Assembly: GCF_028282165.1 (NCBI RefSeq)
Contig: NZ_JANQIM010000024.1
Coordinates: 62,001-126,000, forward strand
Length of the DNA: 64,000 nucleotides
From: Winogradskyella sp.
GTDB taxonomy: Bacteria; Bacteroidota; Bacteroidia; Flavobacteriales; Flavobacteriaceae
Direction: 5' to 3'
Below the pieces are notes generated by a model that was not told the DNA's origin, did not search any database, and saw nothing but the letters and a program-made list of their open reading frames with translations. Below are positions 9,429 through 16,663 of the stretch, piece by piece. A program made the position numbers and the translations under genes. Positions within the stretch are counted from its first letter, which is position 1, and every line of letters begins with the position of its first letter.

Positions 9429-9926
9429 TTAAAACCAAGGTTTTTTACCTGCTTGATAAGTATTGTAAAAATCCGCATCGGATTTTGTTAAGTAAATGAT
9501 GCCTTCAATTAGACCAATAATGCTCATAATCCAGACAAGAAAAACACCAATTCCTACGCAAGAAAGTACTATTCCAATAAGTGTTATGGCAAGCATAATA
9601 CCACCCTCTTTATTATAACCAAGTATAAATTTATGTATACCGAGACTTCCAAAAATGATTCCTAAGATTCCTGCTAAGATCTTTTTATTATCTGATGCAG
9701 TGTTAAAGGTTTCTTTGGCATTGTCTACAAATTCATTTGCAGTTTCTTTTGCTTCCTCAGCAAATTCAGAAGCTTTTTCTTTTGCTTCCTCAGCAAACTC
9801 TTTAGCATCTTCTGCTAATTCACTGGTTTTTTGGCTAATTTTTTCCCCAGCTTTTTTTGCACTTTCCTTGGCGTCTCCCAACATATCGTTTAGTTCGTCG
9901 CCTAAATCTTTATTATCGTCTGACAT
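9429..9926 (-). CDS. TM2-domain membrane protein with amphipathic 11-residue repeats
   Basis: 165 residues. Residues 10-75 are a charged, Ala/Lys/Glu-rich helix built of 11-residue units (EDAKEFAEEAKEKASEFA type), like LEA group 3 or apolipoprotein repeats. Residues 78-165 are a TM2 domain: two hydrophobic segments separated by a short GxG turn, with GSLGIHKFILG and a C-terminal acidic Tyr-containing tail. The repeat is also visible in DNA: a 21-base word occurs at 9744-9764 and again 33 bases on at 9777-9797, so the array grew by in-frame duplication. Probable inner-membrane protein, function unknown. Confidence 0.8.
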   Translation of the reverse strand: MSDDNKDLGDELNDMLGDAKESAKKAGEKISQKTSELAEDAKEFAEEAKEKASEFAEEAKETANEFVDNAKETFNTASDNKKILAGILGIIFGSLGIHKFILGYNKEGGIMLAITLIGIVLSCVGIGVFLVWIMSIIGLIEGIIYLTKSDADFYNTYQAGKKPWF

Positions 9927-9985
9927 GATTAAATAGTTTTAATAATTAATAGTGTTGCCTAAAATTACTAAAAAATGTAATGCAA

Positions 9986-10372
9986 TTATTGAAATGCGGC
10001 GTCAATAGGTTCCCACAATTCAATTTTATTATTTTCATTATCTAGCACCCAAGCAAACTTCCCGTAATCATATGTCTCCATGTCTCCCACAATTGTTACA
10101 CCTTCTTGTCTTAAAACTTGCAATAAAGCTTCTAGATTCTCAACCCGATAGTTAAACATAAAGGGTTTTTCGGAAGGCTGAAAGTACGACGTATCCTCTT
10201 TAAAAGGACTCCACTGTGTAGAACAATCCTTTCCTTCTTTATCCTTCCACCAAAACGTACATCCATACTCATCGGTGTCGAAGCCTAGGTGTTTTCTGTA
10301 CCAATCTTTTGATGCTTGTGGATCTTTGGTCTTAAAAAACAAACCACCAATTCCTGTTACGCGTTTTTTCAT
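9986..10372 (-). CDS. VOC/glyoxalase-fold protein
   Basis: 128 residues with the paired beta-alpha-beta-beta-beta modules of the vicinal-oxygen-chelate family. GGLFFKTKDPQASKDWYRKHLGF is the first module and ends in a beta strand. ENNKIELWEP near the C-terminus carries the usual metal-ligand Glu. The ATG overlaps the stop of the DUF1801 gene (ATGA). Substrate unknown; it may be a dioxygenase-like or resistance-type family member. Confidence 0.8.
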   Translation of the reverse strand: MKKRVTGIGGLFFKTKDPQASKDWYRKHLGFDTDEYGCTFWWKDKEGKDCSTQWSPFKEDTSYFQPSEKPFMFNYRVENLEALLQVLRQEGVTIVGDMETYDYGKFAWVLDNENNKIELWEPIDAAFQ

Positions 10373-10833
10373 TTTTGATTTTTCTTTATAGAGGTTTCAT
10401 AGATGTCTATCCATTCTTCAACAGTCATTTTTCCCAAGAGTTCTTTTATTAAATCGTACGGAATATCATCAACTTTTTTAAAACGCACACAACTTTTTCC
10501 CATATCTAACTTATACTTGGAATGTTTGGGGTATTCAGCCACAAACCAGTCATAGAGCTCTTTCTTAGCATACAAACCAGAGTGATAGAGTGCGATAAAG
10601 TTCTTTTGTGATGCTACGTTTATAAATGGTAGTGGAGGAAAAGGTTTGCAATGATAACCTGGGGGATAGATGGATTTAGGGACATGGTAAGCTAACATGC
10701 CATAACTCATTCCAGATTCTAGCCCTTTTGGCATATGATCTTTAATTAGGTTATGCAATTTTGTGATCGGTGTTTTCCTCTCTTTAGGAAGTTGACTAAT
10801 ATAATCTTCGGGGGAGTCTGCTTTGTATTGCAT
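10369..10833 (-). CDS. DUF1801 (YdhG-like) protein
   Basis: 154 residues containing the DUF1801 pattern of a helical N-terminus (SPEDYISQLPKERKTPITKL), a central SYGMLAYHVP segment and a C-terminal CVRFKKVDDIPYDLIKELL. Relatives include the Bacillus frataxin homologue Fra, an iron chaperone, but most are uncharacterised. Coupled by a four-base overlap to the VOC gene. Confidence 0.75.
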   Translation of the reverse strand: MQYKADSPEDYISQLPKERKTPITKLHNLIKDHMPKGLESGMSYGMLAYHVPKSIYPPGYHCKPFPPLPFINVASQKNFIALYHSGLYAKKELYDWFVAEYPKHSKYKLDMGKSCVRFKKVDDIPYDLIKELLGKMTVEEWIDIYETSIKKNQK

Positions 10834-10853
10834 GGTTTAGAGGGATTTAATAT

Positions 10854-11360
10854 TTATTTTCGTTGTAAAATTAATGCTGAAATTATAGAAATTATTAATC
10901 CGATTAAAACTACGGTCATAAACATCAGTGCTGCCATGAACCCCGAGCCTCCATAATCTTCCATTTGCTTAGTTAACTCCGCTTTTTTGGCAGCGAGCTC
11001 TTCCCCAGAATACATTGTTTCATAACTTTCTAATGTTTTAGCTAGATACTCTTGGGCAAAATCAGGATTAATGACTGTTGTATAGAGGTAATCAATTAAT
11101 CCTACACCAAGACCAACAAAAGCAGAAATCAATAAGCCTAATAAAAGCGCTTTTCCGAAGGATACTTTCCCGTCGTTAACTTTATCTCTGTAATGTTTAA
11201 TACCAAAGAAAACAAATGATAAAGAGGCCACTATTGAGCCATAGCCAATAATTTCTTGGGCTGAGTAGCTAAGACTATTTCCAAATGTAAGAGCTAACCC
11301 AAAAATAACGGCTCCCAGTATTAAACCGTAGCCACCAAATTTTAGTACTGTGTTTTTCAT
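10854..11360 (-). CDS. DUF4199 membrane protein
   Basis: 168 residues with four hydrophobic segments at about residues 10-28, 35-53, 72-92 and 140-165, and a hydrophilic loop rich in Glu/Tyr between the third and fourth. This is the DUF4199 layout widely found in Bacteroidota. Function unknown. It lies downstream of the membrane-anchored HTH gene, separated by the interleaved inverted repeats at 11408-11447. Confidence 0.8.
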   Translation of the reverse strand: MKNTVLKFGGYGLILGAVIFGLALTFGNSLSYSAQEIIGYGSIVASLSFVFFGIKHYRDKVNDGKVSFGKALLLGLLISAFVGLGVGLIDYLYTTVINPDFAQEYLAKTLESYETMYSGEELAAKKAELTKQMEDYGGSGFMAALMFMTVVLIGLIISIISALILQRK

Positions 11361-11407
11361 AATTTTTAGTTTTTAGTTCACAGCAAAAGTAGTTTCAGTA
11401 GAAGTTT

Positions 11408-11447
11408 TAGGGCTCATACTAAAGTACCAAAGCCCTAGTACTTTAGT
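11408..11447. promoter_or_regulatory. Two interleaved inverted repeats upstream of the DUF4199 gene
   Basis: TAGGGCT (11408-11414) is complementary to AGCCCTA (11431-11437). ACTAAAGTAC (11418-11427) is complementary to GTACTTTAGT (11438-11447). The pairs cross, so the two hairpins cannot form fully at once. The site lies 16 bases past the HTH gene stop and 48 bases before the DUF4199 start, suiting an operator for the HTH protein or an alternative-hairpin attenuator. Confidence 0.5.
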
Positions 11448-11462
11448 CTAAAAGTATATATT

Positions 11463-11873
11463 TTATATGATTTTAAGATTTTTTGCAATTTGAAGTGCCT
11501 GGGTTCTGCGTTTGGCATTTAACTTTAATAGTAAACTAGAAACATGGGTTTTAATGGTGCTTTCTGACAAGAACAATTTTTCTCCAATTTCCTTATTAGA
11601 TAAACCTTCGGAAATACATTTTAAAACTTCGTATTCCCTAGGGGTGATTTCTAAATCTTTTACTTTATCATGATTAATTTCGGTAGCATCCGTTTTATGG
11701 CTATTCAGGGATTTTTTATTAATATATACTCCTATAAAGAAAAATACAATAGCAATAACTGAAACAACAACTTCAGTGCTAACATCCCCAGAAGTAATAG
11801 TGTACTTGCTAAATTTAAATAGTAAAAGTAGTGCTAGAATAAGCAATCCAAAAACAAGAACGGTTTTCTTCAT
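11463..11873 (-). CDS. Membrane-anchored LuxR-type HTH regulator
   Basis: 136 residues. Two N-terminal membrane segments (about residues 4-20 and 33-52) are followed by a linker and a GerE/LuxR helix-turn-helix at 72-136, with ITPREYEVLKCISEG and KLFLSESTIKTHVSSLL. There is no receiver domain. The pairing of a membrane-tethered LuxR-type HTH with a DUF4199 protein suggests the latter is partner or target. The nearby inverted repeats at 11408-11447 may be its operator (inference). Confidence 0.85.
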   Translation of the reverse strand: MKKTVLVFGLLILALLLLFKFSKYTITSGDVSTEVVVSVIAIVFFFIGVYINKKSLNSHKTDATEINHDKVKDLEITPREYEVLKCISEGLSNKEIGEKLFLSESTIKTHVSSLLLKLNAKRRTQALQIAKNLKII

Positions 11874-11902
11874 GTTTTAAAATTAAAAATTTTAAACTAA
11901 CA

Positions 11903-11956
11903 ATGTCACTTCGAGTAAAATTCTCATGAGAATTTTGTATCGTGAAGTCATTCGAC
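11903..11956. repeat. Palindromic intergenic repeat
   Basis: A perfect 20-base palindrome AAAATTCTCATGAGAATTTT (11917-11936) is nested inside GTCACTTCGAG and GTGAAGTCATTCGAC arms. The outer motif has the wording of common flavobacterial intergenic repeats. It lies between the dehydrogenase stop (12013) and the HTH start (11873) and could stop transcription of the former. Confidence 0.5.
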
Positions 11957-12012
11957 CTCTAAACTTTTTTGTTTTCGATAGAATCACGCCAGACTACTAA
12001 AGCTAACAAGAA

Positions 12013-12990
12013 TTAGCAAAATTTTGCTTTGATTTTATCAACTATAATTTGCGCTAATTTAATATGGCTTTCAACTGTCCAACCAGCGACATGTGGTGTC
12101 AATAACACATTATCAGCATTGACAAGGTATTGAAATGCATCGGGCAAGTTGGTCTTTTTCCCTTTGCGCATCCATCTAAACTTGGACTCATCCATTTTAA
12201 ACAGATTTTCGAATGAGGACTTCTCATATTCTAAAACATCTAATCCTGCACCTAGAATTTTTCCAGATTCCAAAGCATCAACTAAATCTTCGGTAACCAC
12301 ACTTTTTCCGCGAGCCGTATTGATAAGCCAAAAGGGCTTTTTAAAGGTATTGATAAAGTCGGCGTTTATCATATTCATTGTTAAAGGCGTTTGTGGCGTA
12401 TGTAAACTCAATACATCAGTCTTCTCTTGAAGCTCCTCTAAAGGTACTTGCTTACAATGGCCATCGCCTACGTTAGCTTTAATGTCGTAACATATTACTT
12501 CTACATCAAATCCTTTAAGTTTTTTGGCAAAAGCTTTTCCCATGTTGCCATAACCAATAAGCCCTACGGTTTTTCCATCAAGCTCCAGGCCTCTATTGGC
12601 CGCACGTAACCACTTGCCTTGTCTTACCTCTTTGTCGGCCTTGTTAAGCTTATTAAAAAGCGATAATAGCATCCCTAAGGTATGTTCACCGACTGCATTT
12701 CTATTCCCTTCTGGTGCAGAGATGAGGTGAACTCCCTTTTCTTCTGCAGAAGTACAATCTATGTTTTCTAATCCAGCACCCACACGACCTATGAACTTAA
12801 GATGTGTTGCAGCATCTAGAAACTGTTGGTCTATGGTAAATCGACTGCGAATGATAATACCTTCGTAATCTGCGATTTTTGCTTCTATGTCTAATTTTGA
12901 AGATTCGTAATCTTCATGGTTTGTGAACCCTAAATCGTTAAGCTGATTGATGAGTAGAGGATGGTTGCTATCTAAATGTAGTACTTTCAA
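12013..12990 (-). CDS. D-isomer-specific 2-hydroxyacid dehydrogenase (SerA-like)
   Basis: 325 residues. The Rossmann nucleotide loop GLIGYGNMGKAFA is in the middle. Catalytic-site motifs INTARGKSVV (Arg), the acid-containing DVLEYE and LLTPHVAGWT (His) follow in the family order. The protein lacks the C-terminal ACT domain of long phosphoglycerate dehydrogenases, so it is either a short SerA or a general hydroxyacid dehydrogenase. The start is a TTG overlapping the cupin stop (TTGA), which indicates coupling. The substrate is not proven. Confidence 0.85.
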   Translation of the reverse strand: MKVLHLDSNHPLLINQLNDLGFTNHEDYESSKLDIEAKIADYEGIIIRSRFTIDQQFLDAATHLKFIGRVGAGLENIDCTSAEEKGVHLISAPEGNRNAVGEHTLGMLLSLFNKLNKADKEVRQGKWLRAANRGLELDGKTVGLIGYGNMGKAFAKKLKGFDVEVICYDIKANVGDGHCKQVPLEELQEKTDVLSLHTPQTPLTMNMINADFINTFKKPFWLINTARGKSVVTEDLVDALESGKILGAGLDVLEYEKSSFENLFKMDESKFRWMRKGKKTNLPDAFQYLVNADNVLLTPHVAGWTVESHIKLAQIIVDKIKAKFC

Positions 12991-13385
12991 ATCTTTGGAT
13001 ATTCAGTCTGTGTTCGTTCGTGTTTTACATTTCCTGTATGGGCAGTACAAAGTTTTTCAAATAAAAGCACGTGGACTTCTTCGTCATTTTTTGTACAAGG
13101 ATTGTGTTCTACACCTTTTGGGACAACAATAAATTCACCTTCATTAACAATTTCGGTTCTAATTCCGCCTTCACTTCCTGTTTCGCCTGTCGAAGCCCTA
13201 AATTGCATATGCAAAGTCCCTTTGATAACTTGAAACAATTCATCTTCATTATCGTGACTGTGCCAAACAAATTCACCCTTTAATTTAGCAAGGATTACCT
13301 GCATATCATCCACAACAGCGATTTGGTGAGGATGCCAGTTTTTGTGGAATTTTGAAAATTTTTCCTTAATATTTATTGCTTTCAT
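12987..13385 (-). CDS. Cupin-domain protein
   Basis: 132 residues of the double-stranded beta-helix type. Cupin motif 1 is visible as WHSHDNEDELFQVIKGTL (His-x-His ligands and Glu) and motif 2 as the VVPKGVEHNP region. A small cytoplasmic metal-binding enzyme or sensor of unknown substrate. Coupled to the dehydrogenase by overlapping codons. Its ATG is five bases from the edge of the GIY-YIG flanking repeat, so the native promoter may have been displaced. Confidence 0.8.
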   Translation of the reverse strand: MKAINIKEKFSKFHKNWHPHQIAVVDDMQVILAKLKGEFVWHSHDNEDELFQVIKGTLHMQFRASTGETGSEGGIRTEIVNEGEFIVVPKGVEHNPCTKNDEEVHVLLFEKLCTAHTGNVKHERTQTEYPKI

Positions 13386-13390
13386 TTTTC

Positions 13391-13415
13391 TGTCATTCCT
13401 GCGTAGGCAGGAATC
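13391..13415 (+). repeat. REP-like inverted repeat, left copy flanking GIY-YIG
   Basis: A 25-base element with the hairpin ATTCCTGC-GTAG-GCAGGAAT (13395-13414). It matches the reverse complement of 13760-13784 at 23 of 25 bases. Confidence 0.75.
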
Positions 13416-13444
13416 TATTTAATATTTAATAGGTTGAAATTTTA

Positions 13445-13738
13445 TCAATCTTTAGATAGATCTTTCCAATTAGGATTGTCTTCTTCAATCAAATTTATTT
13501 TCCATTGTCTTTTCCACTTCTTCATGTTCTTTTCTCTCTTTATGGCGTCATTAATGTATTGAAAAGTTTCAAAATAAACCAATTTATCAAGCCCATACTT
13601 TTTGGAAAATCCATCTACTAATCTATTTTTATGTTCAAACATTCTGCACTCTAAATCATTAGTGACACCAATATATAGTGTTCCATTGTATTTGTTTGAA
13701 AGTATGTATAGGTAGTACTGATGTACATTTTTAAACAT
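13445..13738 (-). CDS. Small GIY-YIG endonuclease-fold protein
   Basis: 97 residues, a single GIY-YIG domain of the YhbQ/UPF0213-like type. YLYIL (10-13 region), LYIGVTND (21-28) with the catalytic Arg32 in ECRMFEHK, and Glu at the domain end (YFETF) are all present. Such stand-alone domains are structure-specific nucleases of unknown biology. The gene lies between two inverted hairpin repeats that differ at two positions only. Confidence 0.85.
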   Translation of the reverse strand: MFKNVHQYYLYILSNKYNGTLYIGVTNDLECRMFEHKNRLVDGFSKKYGLDKLVYFETFQYINDAIKREKNMKKWKRQWKINLIEEDNPNWKDLSKD

Positions 13739-13759
13739 TAAAATGCTGTGTTTTTTGTG

Positions 13760-13784
13760 GATTCCTGCCTGCGCAGGGATGACA
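13760..13784 (-). repeat. REP-like inverted repeat, right copy flanking GIY-YIG
   Basis: Inverted partner of 13391-13415, ending six bases before the mgtE stop codon. Confidence 0.75.
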
Positions 13785-13789
13785 ATTAA

Positions 13790-15181
13790 CTATATCCCCA
13801 AAATTAATTTGGCAATTAATAAATAAATAACAATGCCAAAAATATCATTGCTGGTGGTAATAAATGGTCCTGTTGCGATGGCAGGATCAATACCCCGTTT
13901 ATCTAGAAATAAAGGGACAAAAGTGCCAATTAAACCTGCAACTATAATTACAGCTATAAGAGAAATGGATATGGCTAACGCTAATTCAAAATTTTGAGTC
14001 CAGATCCAAACAAACAAAAAGAGAAACAAAGACAAAATAACTCCATTTAATGCCGCAAGTAGCATTTCTTTGATAAGACGCTTATTAATACTGCCCTTAA
14101 CATCATCATTGGCTAGACCTTGTACAATAATTGCGCTAGATTGCACACCAACATTACCAGCCATGGCTGCTATTAACGGTGTAAACAAGAACAAAATAAC
14201 AGCCTGTTTAGGTAGAAAACCTTCAAAATAATACATAATGATAAAAGCACCGACACCACCAATCAATCCTAAAAATAACCATGGTAATCGTGCTCTTGTG
14301 AGTTCAATAATACTGTCATCAGAGTCTACATCTTGCGTAATACCTGCTGCTAATTGGTAATCTTTGTCGGCTTCTTCCTTTAAAACATCGACAATATCAT
14401 CAATGGTAATTCTACCTAGTAGTGTTTGATTATCGTCAACCACAGGAATGGCTTCCAAATCGTATTTTGCCATTACTTTGGCCACATCTTCAGCATCATC
14501 ATTTACATTAACATAATCGACGTTGTCTTTAGCGATTTCTGCAATTTTTTGATCGCTTCTGGCTACGATTAAATCTTTAAGGGACAGTCGTCCTATTAAT
14601 TTTTCTTCTTTATCAACAACATAGATCGAATGTACACGCTTAACCTCTTTTGCCTGACCTCTGATGCGTCGTAAACAGCCCGCAACAGTCCAGGTTTCAT
14701 AGACTTTAACGAGTTCTTTTGCCATCAGACCTCCCGCAGTATCATCATCATAGCTTAGTAGCTCCTGAATTTCGGCTTTATGTTCTTCATCCTCTATTTG
14801 AGAGATTACGGCTTCTTGTCGTTCTTCGGGAAGCTCAGCAATGATATCTGCGGCATCGTCGGTATCCAGTTCTTCAACCTCTTCGGCAATCTCTTTGGCA
14901 GATAAGTTTTTAAGTACTTTTTCGCGATTATCCTCGTCCATCTCTGTGAGTATATCAGAGGTGGTTTCCGAATCTAATAGCTTAATAACATAAATGGCGT
15001 CGTCTAGGTCGAGTTCATCAAGAATTTCGGCAATATCAGCATAGTGAAACTCATTGAGAAGATTTTTAAGTTCTTTGTCTTTTTGATCTTCGACAAGGAT
15101 TTCGACCTTTTCTATAAGCTCATCCGTTAACTGGAACTGTATGTTATCTTGAAGTTCTTCCACGCGATTTAGTACTTTCAT
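13790..15181 (-). CDS. mgtE: Magnesium transporter MgtE
   Basis: About 463 residues in the MgtE order. An acidic helical N-domain (1-130) is followed by two CBS domains (about 135-255) and a membrane domain with five hydrophobic segments (about 285-460), including the P-A-x-x-GNVGVQ motif. It forms a dimeric inner-membrane Mg2+ channel gated by Mg2+ on the N/CBS domains. ATG 15181 is chosen over an upstream in-frame ATG at 15190, because the latter lies in a repeat element (15186-15262). Confidence 0.93.
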   Translation of the reverse strand: MKVLNRVEELQDNIQFQLTDELIEKVEILVEDQKDKELKNLLNEFHYADIAEILDELDLDDAIYVIKLLDSETTSDILTEMDEDNREKVLKNLSAKEIAEEVEELDTDDAADIIAELPEERQEAVISQIEDEEHKAEIQELLSYDDDTAGGLMAKELVKVYETWTVAGCLRRIRGQAKEVKRVHSIYVVDKEEKLIGRLSLKDLIVARSDQKIAEIAKDNVDYVNVNDDAEDVAKVMAKYDLEAIPVVDDNQTLLGRITIDDIVDVLKEEADKDYQLAAGITQDVDSDDSIIELTRARLPWLFLGLIGGVGAFIIMYYFEGFLPKQAVILFLFTPLIAAMAGNVGVQSSAIIVQGLANDDVKGSINKRLIKEMLLAALNGVILSLFLFLFVWIWTQNFELALAISISLIAVIIVAGLIGTFVPLFLDKRGIDPAIATGPFITTSNDIFGIVIYLLIAKLILGI

Positions 15182-15185
15182 TGGG

Positions 15186-15262
15186 AACATAGTGAAGCAA
15201 TCTACTTAATAAAAGTAATCATTAGCCGAGATTGTCACGTCCTTCGTCCTCGCAATGACAAA
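15186..15262. repeat. Intergenic repeat element overlapping the mgtE 5-prime edge
   Basis: Read on the minus strand it begins TTGTCATTGCGAGGACGAAGG and ends AGATTGCTTCACTATGTTC. Terminal TTGTCA/TGACAA and inner CAATCT/AGATTG inverted pairs mark it as a folded element of a type common between flavobacterial genes. Confidence 0.55.
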
Positions 15263-15266
15263 GTAT

Positions 15267-16055
15267 TTAATTTTTGTCTTTTTCTATTAACGACGTTAAC
15301 TCAATAAACGCTGAAACACTTAATTGCTCTGGTCGCTGCCCAAAGATAGTATTTGCTTTTAAATTATCGGAAAGATTAAGGGCTTTTAAACTATTGCGCA
15401 ATGTTTTTCTGCGCTGTTGAAAGCCAGTCTTAACTACTTTAAAGAATAGACTTTCATTACAAGGCAATGTATAGTTAGCTTTTCGGGTAAGCAGTAAAAC
15501 ACCAGAATCTACTTTAGGAGGTGGATTAAACACTGAAGGTGGCACTGTAAATAAATAATCGGCATCGTAAAATGCTTGCGTTAGTACCGAGAGAATACCA
15601 TACACCTTTGAACCTTCTTTAGAACAAATGCGTTGGGCTACTTCCTTTTGAAACATGCCTGAAAATTCTGGAATTTGATGACGCATCTCTAGGGTTTTAA
15701 AAATAATCTGTGACGATATATTGTATGGGAAATTACCAATAATGGCAAAAGGCTTATCCTTGAAGATTTCAGTTAAATCATACTTTAAGAAGTCTTTTTC
15801 GTAGATTCTGTCAGCAAGGTTAAGGTAGTTGTTTTTTAGATATTCTACGGATTCGGTGTCGATTTCTATAACGTGTGTAGTGATATTCTTTTTGAGCAAG
15901 TACTTGGTTAATACGCCCATACCTGGACCAATTTCCAAAACATCGTTATAACCTTTTAGGGACAGCGTGTCCGCAATTTTTTTGGCAATATTTTCGTCCT
16001 TTAGAAAATGTTGCCCTAAGTGTTTTTTGGCTTTGACTTGATGTTGGTTTGGCAC
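15267..16055 (-). CDS. rsmA: 16S rRNA dimethyladenosine transferase
   Basis: About 262 residues. [16 protein letters not shown] is the family N-terminal signature. [12 protein letters not shown] binds SAM and NFPYNISS is the catalytic N-x-P-Y/F motif. It dimethylates the two adjacent adenines in helix 45 of 16S rRNA. There is no ATG near the expected N-terminus. GTG at 16055 gives the usual short leader before KAKK, while a TTG at 16079 would add eight residues. Confidence 0.93.
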   Translation of the reverse strand: MPNQHQVKAKKHLGQHFLKDENIAKKIADTLSLKGYNDVLEIGPGMGVLTKYLLKKNITTHVIEIDTESVEYLKNNYLNLADRIYEKDFLKYDLTEIFKDKPFAIIGNFPYNISSQIIFKTLEMRHQIPEFSGMFQKEVAQRICSKEGSKVYGILSVLTQAFYDADYLFTVPPSVFNPPPKVDSGVLLLTRKANYTLPCNESLFFKVVKTGFQQRRKTLRNSLKALNLSDNLKANTIFGQRPEQLSVSAFIELTSLIEKDKN

Positions 16056-16089
16056 GAAATAGAAAAATTTATCATTCAAAGATAAAGTA

Positions 16090-16258
16090 ATGATTTGTCA
16101 TTTCGAATCTTTACACTAAGGTTCAATACAGGCTAAAGTTGAAAAATTTCATTACTGATGTACTCAAATTATCAGATTTAGCTACGCTGAACCTGAAGGT
16201 TTCTCGTCGCTTTCACTTCTACTACGCTCAGTGTGACAGCTCTGCTGGAATGACAAAC
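16090..16258. repeat. Degenerate intergenic repeat-rich gap
   Basis: The gap between the DUF4286 gene and rsmA holds TTTGTCATTTCGAA near one end and GTGTGACAGC...GGAATGACAAAC near the other, in inverted relation. The text resembles decayed copies of the other intergenic repeats in this window. No ORF is supported here. Confidence 0.35.
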
Positions 16259-16262
16259 AAAC

Positions 16263-16586
16263 TTAATTGAAATTAACGGAATACTCGTCAATAACCTCCA
16301 ATTCTGTTCTAAAGGCCAACATTTTATCTGCAAAACGTTTTAAGCCATCACCTCTTAGACGTTCAGCATCTTCTGAATAATAGGCATCTAAGGCTTCGCG
16401 AGAATGTGCTTTGTACTGAATAGAATAGGTAGTACCTCCCATTTCTTCTTCTACCAATACTTTGGTAAGTCTGGCATCAACAAATTTACCTGTTGCTAAG
16501 ACTTGTGGGATATGTTCTTTTATCCAAGTAAGCCATTCATCGTGAACGGAATTGTCAATATTGACTGTAACGTTGTATATGATCAT
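16263..16586 (-). CDS. DUF4286 family protein
   Basis: 107 residues starting MIIYNVTVNID. It has the ferredoxin-like ABM-type alternation expected of DUF4286: a first strand, a helix with DEWLTWIKEHIP, then TYSIQYKAHSREALDAYY. A common single gene in Bacteroidota next to rsmA and TPR genes. Function unknown; cytoplasmic. Confidence 0.85.
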   Translation of the reverse strand: MIIYNVTVNIDNSVHDEWLTWIKEHIPQVLATGKFVDARLTKVLVEEEMGGTTYSIQYKAHSREALDAYYSEDAERLRGDGLKRFADKMLAFRTELEVIDEYSVNFN

Positions 16587-16663
16587 TTGATTAAATACTC
16601 AATTGCTAAGTTCCAAATTCCAAAAATACATGAATTGGAAATTAGTTTTTTGAGATTTGGAAT

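Larger units (their letters stand above)
13391..13784. mobile_element. GIY-YIG gene bounded by inverted REP-like hairpins (putative element)
   Basis: The unit is hairpin, GIY-YIG gene, inverted hairpin. It fills the space between the cupin ATG (13385) and the mgtE stop (13790) almost exactly. No transposase motif or target duplication is visible, so mobility is inferred by analogy with REP/RAYT-type arrangements. Confidence 0.4.
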
